30,723 nucleotides of DNA, taken from positions 1 to 30,723 of the forward strand of contig CAZGKX010000027.1 in NCBI GenBank assembly GCA_964525945.1, written 5' to 3'. The notes under the pieces are model-generated. The model saw nothing but the letters and a program-made list of their open reading frames with translations. It searched no databases and was not told the DNA's origin. Positions 16,449-23,642 of the stretch are shown one piece after another. The position numbers were made by a program, and so were the translations under genes. The stretch is from CAZGKX01 sp964525945. GTDB taxonomy: Bacteria > Pseudomonadota > Gammaproteobacteria > Legionellales > Legionellaceae. Within the stretch, counting starts at the first letter, position 1. Each line of letters begins with the position of its first letter.

Positions 16449-16937
16449 ATGAAGAGCTGTCCATGTGGTGCAGGGCGAGACGAAACGCAATGTTGCAAGC
16501 TTTATATCGAAGGAAAAGCGTTACCCAGTACACCGGAAGCACTGATGCGATCCCGCTATACGGCTTATACCTTGGCCAACATTGATTATATAAAAAAAAC
16601 AATGCGAGGCAAGGCAATGGTTGGTTTTCACGAAGAAGAGGCGCGGCGCTGGGCTAAACGCATTGACTGGATCAAACTCCATGTGTTGCAGGTAGAGCAG
16701 GAAGTCCCAAACCGAGGTTTTGTGGAATTTGAGGCCGTTTTTGTAGAGGGGACCAAACTTAAGTCCATCCATGAAAAGAGCGAATTTATTTGTGAACAGG
16801 GCCAATGGTTATATGTGGGGGGCAGCCATATGGAATCAAGTTTTATAGAACAAATTGTATCCCGCAGTAGCAAATGCCCGTGCGGCAGTCCACGTAAATT
16901 TAAAAATTGCCATGGAAAAGGTTCCATTTCCGTTTAG
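16449..16937 (+). CDS. ychJ: YchJ-family SEC-C zinc-motif protein
   Basis: 162 residues, the family length. It has a SEC-C-like zinc motif at each end: CPCG at residues 4-7 followed by CC at 15-16, and KCPCGSPRKFKNCHGK with C143, C145, C154 and H155. Between them is the NTF2-like middle part beginning STPEALMRSRYTAYTLANID, characteristic of YchJ (UPF0225). The biological role of YchJ is not established; the zinc motif resembles the SecB-binding tail of SecA, suggesting protein interaction. GAGG lies 7 bases before the ATG. The stop of a small open frame upstream overlaps its start as ATGA, but that frame has no convincing start. Confidence 0.9.
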   Translation: MKSCPCGAGRDETQCCKLYIEGKALPSTPEALMRSRYTAYTLANIDYIKKTMRGKAMVGFHEEEARRWAKRIDWIKLHVLQVEQEVPNRGFVEFEAVFVEGTKLKSIHEKSEFICEQGQWLYVGGSHMESSFIEQIVSRSSKCPCGSPRKFKNCHGKGSISV

Positions 16938-16976
16938 TTTGGCAGGTTGGTGTGCGTAAGTTGTCGTTATGATGAA

Positions 16977-16989
16977 CTCGCAATGACAG
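16977..16989. repeat. truncated copy of CATTGCGAG repeat
   Basis: CTCGCAATGACAG is the exact reverse complement of the first 13 bases of the repeat at 9420. Only one end of the element is present. It lies between ychJ and the convergent orphan gene; the remaining 75 bases there show nothing else. Confidence 0.4.
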
Positions 16990-17026
16990 ACTTATGAAAA
17001 TTAATCCAATGCCTAAAAATACAGTA

Positions 17027-17437
17027 TCAATCATAGGTGGACGCTGGTATTACAGCTGGGGTTATATCTCTAATTATATCGTTTAGTAAGTGATCTGCGC
17101 GACTGGGGTTGCCTTGCCTCACGTTTGGGAAGGTTGATTCGATGATCGCTATAATTTCAATGGGGTTGCGGGTTGGCAGATGATCGAGCGTGCTCCTAAA
17201 CGCAATCATGGCATTTATTTTCTCTTGTTTTAACGATTTGAAACAACAATTTTTCAGCGCATGCTCCAACTTGTCAATATAATCATCCACCGATCGTTTG
17301 CATCGTTGAAGTGCGGATTCATTTAAAAGTTGAGGCAGTTCGGAAAGTTCCTTTGCTTGAATGCATGTGTAGCAAATTTTATCAATGGATTCAAACAATC
17401 GATTTTTTTGAACATTTAGTTTTATTGAATTCATCAT
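17027..17437 (-). CDS. hypothetical helical protein
   Basis: 136 residues, not recognised. Predicted by eye to be mainly alpha-helical and soluble, with four cysteines in two pairs (ICYTCIQAKEL and NCCFKSL), lysine-rich helices and a less ordered tail (NVRQGNPSRADHLLNDIIRD). No signal peptide or membrane segment. Two adjacent ATG codons (17437, 17434) follow a weak GGTGG. Convergent with ychJ and divergent from the next orphan gene. Codon use looks ordinary for the window. It could be a lineage-specific effector or simply an orphan; nothing decides this. Confidence 0.55.
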   Translation of the reverse strand: MMNSIKLNVQKNRLFESIDKICYTCIQAKELSELPQLLNESALQRCKRSVDDYIDKLEHALKNCCFKSLKQEKINAMIAFRSTLDHLPTRNPIEIIAIIESTFPNVRQGNPSRADHLLNDIIRDITPAVIPASTYD

Positions 17438-17595
17438 CCACCGCAGTCTTAAGATAAGTATATGTTAAATGGCCCAGTTATTCCTGTCCGACAATTGGAG
17501 GTAGAACGCTCACGTAATGATATAAATATTTTCGTAGTGCGCTCAATGTATGTTTTGTGATAAAATAATAAGCACGCAACTTTCGAGATTTACAT

Positions 17596-17919
17596 ATGCA
17601 ACGTAGTCAATTTTTTGATAATCATAGAGTGGTGCTAAAGAATAAAGCCACTGTTTCATCCTTCGCCATTGAGCCCACATTGAAAGCATTAGCGCATCTT
17701 TTTAAGAGAGATTATTATGCCTATACGGAACTTGTTGAGTTTTGCGAAAACCCAGACACCAGTCCAGAAATAACCTCCATTAGATATTGGTTAGATATTT
17801 CTGCTAATATCAATGAAAAAGATGCTATTAATATCATTCTTGCCGCCGTGAATAGAGATTACGTGCTTGGTTCTCCCTATCATGAGGAGCCACGCACAAT
17901 GTACAGCTTAAGAAACTGA
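17596..17919 (+). CDS. hypothetical protein
   Basis: 107 residues, no family recognised. Probably soluble and helical: VSSFAIEPTLKALAHLFKR, then YAYTELVEFC and EITSIRYWLDISANINEKD, and NIILAAVNRDYVLG. No signal peptide, membrane helix or motif is visible. ATG 17596 has only a GAG about 9 bases upstream. It is separated from the leftward orphan by 158 AT-rich bases that must hold the promoters of both, and is followed after 45 bases by the cupin gene, with which it may be co-transcribed. Confidence 0.5.
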   Translation: MQRSQFFDNHRVVLKNKATVSSFAIEPTLKALAHLFKRDYYAYTELVEFCENPDTSPEITSIRYWLDISANINEKDAINIILAAVNRDYVLGSPYHEEPRTMYSLRN

Positions 17920-17964
17920 TTGCCGCATTTTCTCGATGAATGCTGGTGATAAAACGGAGTTAAA

Positions 17965-18489
17965 ATGCTCAAACCAACCCCACCACAGGAAGTGGTTCAT
18001 CGCATCATTTCGCCGAACGGTTTTTATCCAAATAACGCTAAATATCCATTACTCATTTATAAACAGCTTTGTGCGTTCAACACGATAAAAAATGAAGTGA
18101 TTCAGGCTTTTTTAAAATCCAACAGATGGTCTGAATCTTGGGTGGATGGTATTTATGATTTTCATCATTACCATAGCAATACCCACGAAACTTTGGTGAT
18201 TATCGCAGGTTGTTGTGAGGTGCAAATAGGTGGAGAGCAGGGCCAGAGTTATATGGTCAATCAGGGTGATGTTATGATATTACCAGCTGGAGTCGCCCAC
18301 AAAAGTTTGCAGGCCAGTCCTGACTTTAAATGCATTGGCGCATACCCCTTGGCAGTGGGGTGTGATATGCATTATGGGAAAGCGGAGGATCACCCACAGG
18401 TGGATGAAAATATTAAAAAAGTTGGGTTACCGCCGAGCGATCCTATTTTTGGCAAAAATGGTTTGTTGTTTGATTACTGGTCTATTTAA
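17965..18489 (+). CDS. YjlB-like cupin protein
   Basis: 174 residues with a single cupin barrel. The first cupin motif is IYDFHHYHSNTHETLVIIAG, giving metal-ligand candidates H68, H70, E75 and nearby H74; the second is GDVMILPAGVAHKS (101-114) with H112. The arrangement matches the YjlB family of uncharacterised cupins, which also share the tryptophan-containing segment before the barrel and the aspartate-rich tail after it. The substrate is unknown. GGAG lies 6 bases before the ATG. Its last 8 bases overlap the 3' end of the convergent secreted-protein gene. Confidence 0.82.
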   Translation: MLKPTPPQEVVHRIISPNGFYPNNAKYPLLIYKQLCAFNTIKNEVIQAFLKSNRWSESWVDGIYDFHHYHSNTHETLVIIAGCCEVQIGGEQGQSYMVNQGDVMILPAGVAHKSLQASPDFKCIGAYPLAVGCDMHYGKAEDHPQVDENIKKVGLPPSDPIFGKNGLLFDYWSI

Positions 18490-18922
18490 TGCATGTTTCA
18501 AAACCAAAATTACTTTTACCTTTGTAGGCTTTTTCATAATAAAATTTATGTACACTGAGTTTATCGTTTCCTGATTTATCTTGATCGAGGATGATGGATG
18601 CAATGCCCACTCCTCTATCGTCAGGATTTTTATGCTCGCCCACGCTCTCGAAATAGAGGGCGAGATCATTGCCTCTTGCAGCAGCCATGCCGGTGTATGC
18701 ATAAGGCATTCCTGTCACTTTAAAATCAATGTCATAACTGGCATAACCCTTATTGATTTTGCTCGCTTCTTTATTTAACTTTAAGACCAGTGTTGCAGCA
18801 AAATGACCGTCGCTGTGATCTTGAACATCGCATTGGTAGGTGCCACTAAAATCGGCTGCCCACGCAGCGGAGCCAGCCCCAAGGCATAACAGCAACGTCA
18901 ACGAACAGGTTGTTTTTTTCAT
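18482..18922 (-). CDS. small secreted protein of unknown function
   Basis: About 146 residues with a Sec signal peptide (MKKTTCSLTLLLCLGAGSAA, likely cleavage after AWA near residue 22). The mature part begins ADFSGTYQCDVQDHSDGHF and reads as a small beta-rich domain, with cysteines at C31 and C144 that could tie the ends by a disulfide. No family recognised. The frame extends to a TTG at 18925, but ATG 18922 with GGAG 8 bases upstream is preferred. Its 3' end overlaps the convergent cupin gene by 8 bases, and the DnaA-box region lies upstream of it. Confidence 0.72.
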   Translation of the reverse strand: MKKTTCSLTLLLCLGAGSAAWAADFSGTYQCDVQDHSDGHFAATLVLKLNKEASKINKGYASYDIDFKVTGMPYAYTGMAAARGNDLALYFESVGEHKNPDDRGVGIASIILDQDKSGNDKLSVHKFYYEKAYKGKSNFGFETCIK

Positions 18923-19338
18923 CAATCAGTCTCCATACGATAGCCATGACACATAAACATAACAAATAAAACGTTTACGTGCTAGAGACCGCACAGTTGG
19001 TCTTCAAAGTGAAGCGTCATAACGATTGGTAAGTTCTCGGGCAATGGCTATTTTGCTCTATTTTAAATGGTTTTAACAATCTATGCACAAGATTATCCAC
19101 AGATTTTGTGGATAAAATTTATTGTCCAATGTTCAGTCAATTAAAATAAATATGTTATTTTTCATATGGTTATGATTTTTGGTGAGTTCTGATACAATTT
19201 GAACAAATGGACCTTGAGAAAAGTTATTCACACATCCATAGCGGTTGTCTACCTTTTTTTAAAAAATTACCATTTTGTAAATGGATGGATAAATATATCG
19301 GCTGTTTAAATAAAAATAATCAATGTGTATTCAGGGTT
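18923..19338. promoter_or_regulatory. gene-free AT-rich region with DnaA-box cluster
   Basis: No gene in 416 bases. It contains three perfect matches to the DnaA box TTATNCACA: TTATCCACA at 19093-19101 (+), the same on the minus strand at 19107-19115, and TTATTCACA at 19224-19232 (+). A one-mismatch box lies at 19081-19089. The first two form an inverted pair 5 bases apart. The rest is very AT-rich, especially 19136-19200 and 19250-19325, like a DNA-unwinding element. It may be an origin, a DnaA-titration site or a DnaA-regulated promoter for the secreted-protein gene. No dnaA, dnaN, gidA or rep gene is nearby. Confidence 0.5.
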
Positions 19339-19761
19339 TTATTCCCATTCTGTGCGCATATATGTTCTTAGCTCCATGGCTGTAGCAAACTCAAAGCCGA
19401 GTTTTTTATAAAATGTGGATACGGTTGGATTTTCATCCTCACAAAACAAACCAATGCAGACATAATTTTTATCTTTTACCTTGTCAATCAGGGCTTCCAT
19501 CAATTGCATGCCTAATTTTTTACCTTGGTGTTCGGGATGAACAGCCACATCATAAAACATACAATGCATCCCGTCTTCCACCATGCGTGCGAAAGCAATT
19601 AATTTCTCATTATAACGGATATACATGACATGTCTGGATGCATTGAGGGTGTATCGAAAAGATGTTTCCGAAGGAAAATATTTTTGACCCCAGTCTAAGC
19701 TTGCTGTTAATGAACAGATTTCTTCGTACTTTAATGCATCTTTATCCTCGGAAATGACCAT
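19339..19761 (-). CDS. GNAT-family N-acetyltransferase
   Basis: About 140 residues of the GCN5-related acetyltransferase fold. The acetyl-CoA-binding motif A is clear in FYDVAVHPEHQGKKLGMQLM (Q-x-x-x-L-G form), preceded by the beta strands LIAFARMVEDG and followed by motif B in NPTVSTFYKKLGFEFA. It should transfer acetyl from acetyl-CoA to an amine; the substrate cannot be told. The frame extends to a TTG at 19779, but ATG 19761 with AAGGA 9 bases upstream is preferred. Transcribed alone. The 200 bases between it and the next gene (19762-19964) hold the divergent promoters and nothing else I recognise. Confidence 0.86.
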   Translation of the reverse strand: MVISEDKDALKYEEICSLTASLDWGQKYFPSETSFRYTLNASRHVMYIRYNEKLIAFARMVEDGMHCMFYDVAVHPEHQGKKLGMQLMEALIDKVKDKNYVCIGLFCEDENPTVSTFYKKLGFEFATAMELRTYMRTEWE

Positions 19762-19964
19762 TGGTAGGTATCCTTTCAAAATTTGATTTGTCTTAGGTGA
19801 GGAGCATTATTTAATGATTTGAATCCATTCTGCAAGCGCCGCGGTGTCATGATTCCTATGAATAATATGTGCTTAAATACATATACTCTGGATTGAAGGA
19901 TAAAGCTTGCAATTCGTAAAGTGTTATTGCATGATTTTTTTCATACCGTTCAATTAGGGCTCTT

Positions 19965-21488
19965 ATGCTATCTGCAAAAAACCAACAAACTATGCGTCTC
20001 CAGACCAATTATAATGCCGAAGCCTTGGACATCGTCATTAATTTTGGCGGGAGCATCCATCCATTACGGCCAAAATTCATCACACAAGAGGTTCGTTTTG
20101 CAATTCAGGCTAATCCGGATCCTGCTGAAGTTGAACGATTGTTCTTTATCATCGATCGTATTGCTCAAATACATGTTGATCCAGAACACGTGCAAAAAAA
20201 GGCCATTCAACGACTCATCAACTTCGTCGGTGAGCTGCTTGAGCTGTCTTGTATAAGTCCTCAACAAAAAGAATTTATCAAAAGCCATTCGCGCTGTTTT
20301 TTTAATAATCTCATTCAAAATATGCCAGCAAACTTTGTCCGCCCTGGCTGTCCAGGGCGTAGGTACTATCGGCATCAATTGGAACACATCGATGCTGTAC
20401 TGAGCATGGTCAATGTTGAATTGAGTAAAATTAATATTATTTTTGCAAATAGACCACTTGCGATTGAACTGCCGCGAGAATCGTCTCATGACGTAAATGT
20501 TTTTGTATTCGGTGGCTTACCTAGAGACTTGCAGGCTTTTATCCATAGCATCGACCTTTTTAACCCAAATTGCATGGCCGTATGGGAAAATTGGTTTAAA
20601 AATTGCTCTGCCGTTCAACTAAGTTCTTATCTTAATCAAGTGACCATTTCAATTCAACAAAAAAACGACTCTCGGGAAGTTCATTCTATCGTTGAGCGTC
20701 TTCATGCGTTTATTGCGCAATTAAAGACAAATCAACAACCGGAAAATATAATTGCGATGTTTTCTGATGTTGCTAATTTTGGCGACAGAACCCCACTGGG
20801 TCGAGCCGAATCTTTAGAAGACATAACCCCTCGCGAAGAAATTTCGCCTGCAGAGACAATAGCGGAGCCGCTGGATATAGGGCTGCGGAAAAGGGCCGAA
20901 TGCAATGGATTATTGGATAATCTCATCGTTTCAAAACTTACGTTTAATAAAGATTTTGCCGCTTTTAGGCAGATGTTGTCCACTATTTTAGAAGAACCGA
21001 GTATTCAGGAACGCTTTTTTCTCACCGCGTTACAATCTGACTTTGCTGACAAGTCCGCTTCTTCCAAAGAACCGCATGTTAAAACCCTCAACGAATACCT
21101 TGCACGATGCGTATATCGCGTCTCCCGGCCTCCTTTATCAGACGATTTATTGACGCAATTTGAAAGTTTGTTGGAGCGTTACGATGATAGCCATAACCTA
21201 CCTTTTGATCCCCGAAAAAAACATAAACACGAATTTTTAACTCTATTAAAAAATAACATTACAATCTATCCAGAAAAAACGTACGCCGATTGTTTTCGTC
21301 TAACGCGAGACAAATTGAATCAACACAAAAGACACGTGGTTGAGCACGCTGAAAAGAAAACTACCACTTTCTTTAAAAATCATCGTTTTAAAAATTTTAT
21401 ACATGCGCTCATCAACAGTGAACCTGATTATGAACACACACATCCATGTTCAGAGGCTACTTCAACCCTATCAAACCGAAGAGCTTAA
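19965..21488 (+). CDS. large orphan helical protein, candidate effector
   Basis: 507 residues with no family I recognise. No signal peptide or transmembrane helix. It reads as two helical regions (about 25-270 and 315-480) joined by an acidic, low-complexity linker (EDITPREEISPAETIAEP, about 286-303). The C-terminal 70 residues are lysine/histidine-rich (DKLNQHKRHVVEHAEKKTTT). AGGG lies 5 bases before the ATG. TTGCAA with CATGAT 17 bases further on, upstream, could be a promoter. Monocistronic, followed by about 680 bases with no intact gene. Large soluble orphans of this sort are often secreted effectors in Legionellales, but nothing in the sequence proves secretion. Confidence 0.7.
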   Translation: MLSAKNQQTMRLQTNYNAEALDIVINFGGSIHPLRPKFITQEVRFAIQANPDPAEVERLFFIIDRIAQIHVDPEHVQKKAIQRLINFVGELLELSCISPQQKEFIKSHSRCFFNNLIQNMPANFVRPGCPGRRYYRHQLEHIDAVLSMVNVELSKINIIFANRPLAIELPRESSHDVNVFVFGGLPRDLQAFIHSIDLFNPNCMAVWENWFKNCSAVQLSSYLNQVTISIQQKNDSREVHSIVERLHAFIAQLKTNQQPENIIAMFSDVANFGDRTPLGRAESLEDITPREEISPAETIAEPLDIGLRKRAECNGLLDNLIVSKLTFNKDFAAFRQMLSTILEEPSIQERFFLTALQSDFADKSASSKEPHVKTLNEYLARCVYRVSRPPLSDDLLTQFESLLERYDDSHNLPFDPRKKHKHEFLTLLKNNITIYPEKTYADCFRLTRDKLNQHKRHVVEHAEKKTTTFFKNHRFKNFIHALINSEPDYEHTHPCSEATSTLSNRRA

Positions 21489-21778
21489 TGCCTCTGAGTG
21501 GAAGCTGAAGCTAGGCATGCGTTAGAATATAAAAAATAGCAGAGTCTTTTTAGCGTTGTTATTTGCTGCTCTTTTGTTTGAAAAAAACAGTTACAGTCCT
21601 GTCTCTCAAATTTTATTCAATTTTTAGGAAAAGACTTGAATTTTACACAAGAATCCCTATCTACCTTTCTCAGTTGACAATTTGAGCCATCTGCCTCTCA
21701 ATGAGATTTGTAAGACCATTGAGAATAACGTCATTGAAATTAAAAAAAACAAATAATGAAACTATTAGTGGAGTATTG
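21489..21778. other. gene-poor stretch, no intact gene
   Basis: Stops are frequent in every frame I followed. One short frame ends NNVIEIKKNK just before the carbonic anhydrase remnant, and could be another fragment, but I cannot identify it. No repeat boundary or insertion sequence end is visible. Confidence 0.5.
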
Positions 21779-21996
21779 ATGAAAACGATTGGTAAAAAAG
21801 ATCAACATAATATCACCCCAGACCAAGCAATTGATATTGCATAAAGGAAATGAACGGTTTATTCAAAACTTACGATATTCAAAGTATTTTAAATAAAAGT
21901 AGAATTATAAAGGAGCTAAACGAGCAACGAATCATTAAAATTATTGGTGGTTTGTATGATGTTTCTTCTGGCGAGGTCTTATTTTTTGAAGACTAA
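21779..21996 (+). pseudogene. beta-carbonic anhydrase remnant
   Basis: The two ends of a beta-carbonic anhydrase are still legible, but the centre is gone. After an ATG with GGAG 6 bases upstream the text reads NITPDQAIDIA, then, after a frameshift at the TAA near 21841, KGNERFIQNLRYSKYF, the usual N-terminal helix of this family. From about 21893, in another frame, it continues SRIIKELNEQRIIKIIGGLY and DVSSGEVLFFED with a stop at 21994-21996, the usual C-terminal strand and tail. The zinc ligands (C-x-D-x-R and H-x-x-C) and about 120 residues are missing, so it cannot be active. The intact ribosome site and ends suggest recent decay by one internal deletion plus a small indel. Confidence 0.75.
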
Positions 21997-22128
21997 AATA
22001 GCCGGATGTTTTGTCTATTACTGAGTTATTACGAATGGAGCTCTTGATTTAATGAGGCATAAGTTGGGCGCGGAGCTCGGCACCATGCTGTCTGAGAACA
22101 TAATGTATAGAGTTAACAAAAAAGATAT

Positions 22129-22157
22129 GTTAGCATACTAACCATTAACAAGTTAAT
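22129..22157 (+). promoter_or_regulatory. paired palindromes, probable MarR operator
   Basis: GTTAG-CATA-CTAAC (22129-22142) and ATTAAC-AA-GTTAAT (22144-22157) are two adjacent 14-base palindromes immediately before the MarR-type gene. MarR regulators bind such AT-rich dyads and usually repress their own operon, so this is the likely operator. A further GTTAAC lies at 22112-22117. The preceding 21997-22128 shows no gene. Confidence 0.55.
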
Positions 22158-22164
22158 TATTTTT

Positions 22165-22605
22165 ATGATGAAAATTTTTCCGATGTTACTGCATGAAACA
22201 GCAACAACATGGCGTATTGCACTGGATCAGCGGTTAAAGCCCCTAGGGCTTAGTCAAGCAAAATGGCGAGCATTACTTCATCTCGCAAGTGCCGATACGC
22301 CATTAACACAAACCGATCTTGCTCAAAAATTATGTCTTGAAAAAGCCACTATTGTTGGCTTGATCGATCGGCTTGCACGCGAGGGATGGGTGGTACGCAT
22401 CGAAAAAGAAGGTGATAGGCGAGTAAGACTTATTGGCCTTACTGAAAAAGCAATATCGATTATTAATCAAATTCGAAAGACAGCTGACCAATTATCACAT
22501 GAAATATTATCAACCATTGAACCATCAGCGTTAAAAATATGTATCTCCACCATGGAACAAATCATAAAAAATGCTCAAGATGCACAAAATAAAAAGGACA
22601 GATGA
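22165..22605 (+). CDS. MarR-family transcriptional regulator
   Basis: 146-residue winged-helix regulator of the MarR/SlyA type. The DNA-binding helix-turn-helix is LTQTDLAQKLCLEKATIVGL (about 53-72) and the wing follows in GWVVRIEKEGDRRVRLIGLT, with the conserved D-R-R-x-R. By position it should repress the efflux operon it heads and release DNA when a toxic compound binds, as EmrR (MprA) does in E. coli. No ribosome site precedes the tandem ATG codons at 22165 and 22168, so the message may be nearly leaderless or weakly translated. Its stop is directly followed by the ATG of the HlyD-type gene, indicating one transcript. Confidence 0.9.
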   Translation: MMKIFPMLLHETATTWRIALDQRLKPLGLSQAKWRALLHLASADTPLTQTDLAQKLCLEKATIVGLIDRLAREGWVVRIEKEGDRRVRLIGLTEKAISIINQIRKTADQLSHEILSTIEPSALKICISTMEQIIKNAQDAQNKKDR

Positions 22606-23640
22606 ATGTTAACCACTTGGGTTAAGCATTATCGCAATCGTCTCTTATGGGGTGGGCCAGCAGTTGTAGCCATTATCCTTATTTTATTTTATGTGTTTGG
22701 TGGAAGGTATGTAAGTACAGACGATGCTTATGTCCAAGCAGCTAAGGCAGCGATTAGCTCAAATGTCCCAGGGCAAGTTATGGTTGTGTATGTTCATGAC
22801 AATCAAAAAGTAAAAACAGGCGATCGGTTATTTAGCCTTGATGATCGGCCTTATAAAATTGCAGTAGAAAATGCAGAAGCTAGGTTAGCCGGCGCTAAAT
22901 TGCAATTCCTAGCACTCAAAGCGACTTATCAACGGCAAGTGGCTAATGTTCAGGCTGCAAAAGGCACTTGGTTGTACCAAAAAGATGAACTAGAGCGACA
23001 AAAAAAATTGGCAGCCTCTGGTATTTCATCACAAATGCAACTCAGCCAAGCGCTAAATAACAATAATGTTGCCCAGCAGCAGTATGCCGCTGCACAACAG
23101 CAACTAGCTAACGCTTTGGCTGGTTTGGGAAACAACATCAATATTTCTGCTGATAAGCATCCTCTCGTACAGGAGGCAAAAGCTCAATTGGATAAGGCCA
23201 ATCTTAAGCTATCTTATACCCTTATCAAAGCACCTATTGATGGAGTGGTAACTAAAGTAGAGCAATTACAACCTGGGGATTACATCAACGCAGGTGCTCC
23301 TGTATTTGCACTTATCTCTGACAAAAATGTTTGGATTGAAGCTAATTTTAAAGAAACTCAAATGACCTATTTACGAACTGGACAACAAGCAAAAATAAAG
23401 ATAGATACCGATTCAAACAAAAAAATAACCGGCTATATTGCGAGTACAAGTCCAGGAACAGGCTCAGCCTTTTCACTGTTGCCACCAGAAAATGCCACGG
23501 GGAACTGGGTTAAAATAGTACAGAGAATTCCCATAAGAATAACCATCAGTGATCCGCACGATGTTTCTTTATTACAAGCAGGCTCAAGCGCTTCAGTCAC
23601 TATTGATACCGGGCACTCACGTGCATTTAGAGCGGATTAA
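22606..23640 (+). CDS. emrA: EmrA/HlyD-type membrane fusion protein
   Basis: 344-residue periplasmic adaptor of a tripartite efflux pump. One N-terminal transmembrane helix (LLWGGPAVVAIILILFYVFG, about 13-32) is followed by STDDAYVQAAKAAISSNVPG, the typical start of the EmrA lipoyl domain, then an alpha-helical hairpin (about 85-180, rich in alanine and glutamine) and the second half-lipoyl segment YTLIKAPIDGVVTKVEQLQPG. It links the inner-membrane transporter to the outer-membrane channel. The ATG follows the MarR stop with no gap, and AGGA lies about 8 bases upstream. The symbol is given for family resemblance; the exported compound is unknown. Confidence 0.9.
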   Translation: MLTTWVKHYRNRLLWGGPAVVAIILILFYVFGGRYVSTDDAYVQAAKAAISSNVPGQVMVVYVHDNQKVKTGDRLFSLDDRPYKIAVENAEARLAGAKLQFLALKATYQRQVANVQAAKGTWLYQKDELERQKKLAASGISSQMQLSQALNNNNVAQQQYAAAQQQLANALAGLGNNINISADKHPLVQEAKAQLDKANLKLSYTLIKAPIDGVVTKVEQLQPGDYINAGAPVFALISDKNVWIEANFKETQMTYLRTGQQAKIKIDTDSNKKITGYIASTSPGTGSAFSLLPPENATGNWVKIVQRIPIRITISDPHDVSLLQAGSSASVTIDTGHSRAFRAD

Positions 23641-23642
23641 AA

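Noticed and set aside
16243..16452. Possible 69-residue gene overlapping the ychJ start
   Set aside because: Its only starts lie before or inside a terminator-like hairpin and none has a ribosome site. The C-terminal part looks protein-like, so a decayed fragment is possible, but it is not callable.
20064..20489. Leftward open frame of 141 codons within the large orphan gene
   Set aside because: Antisense to a longer frame that has a ribosome site; composition looks like a reverse-strand shadow.
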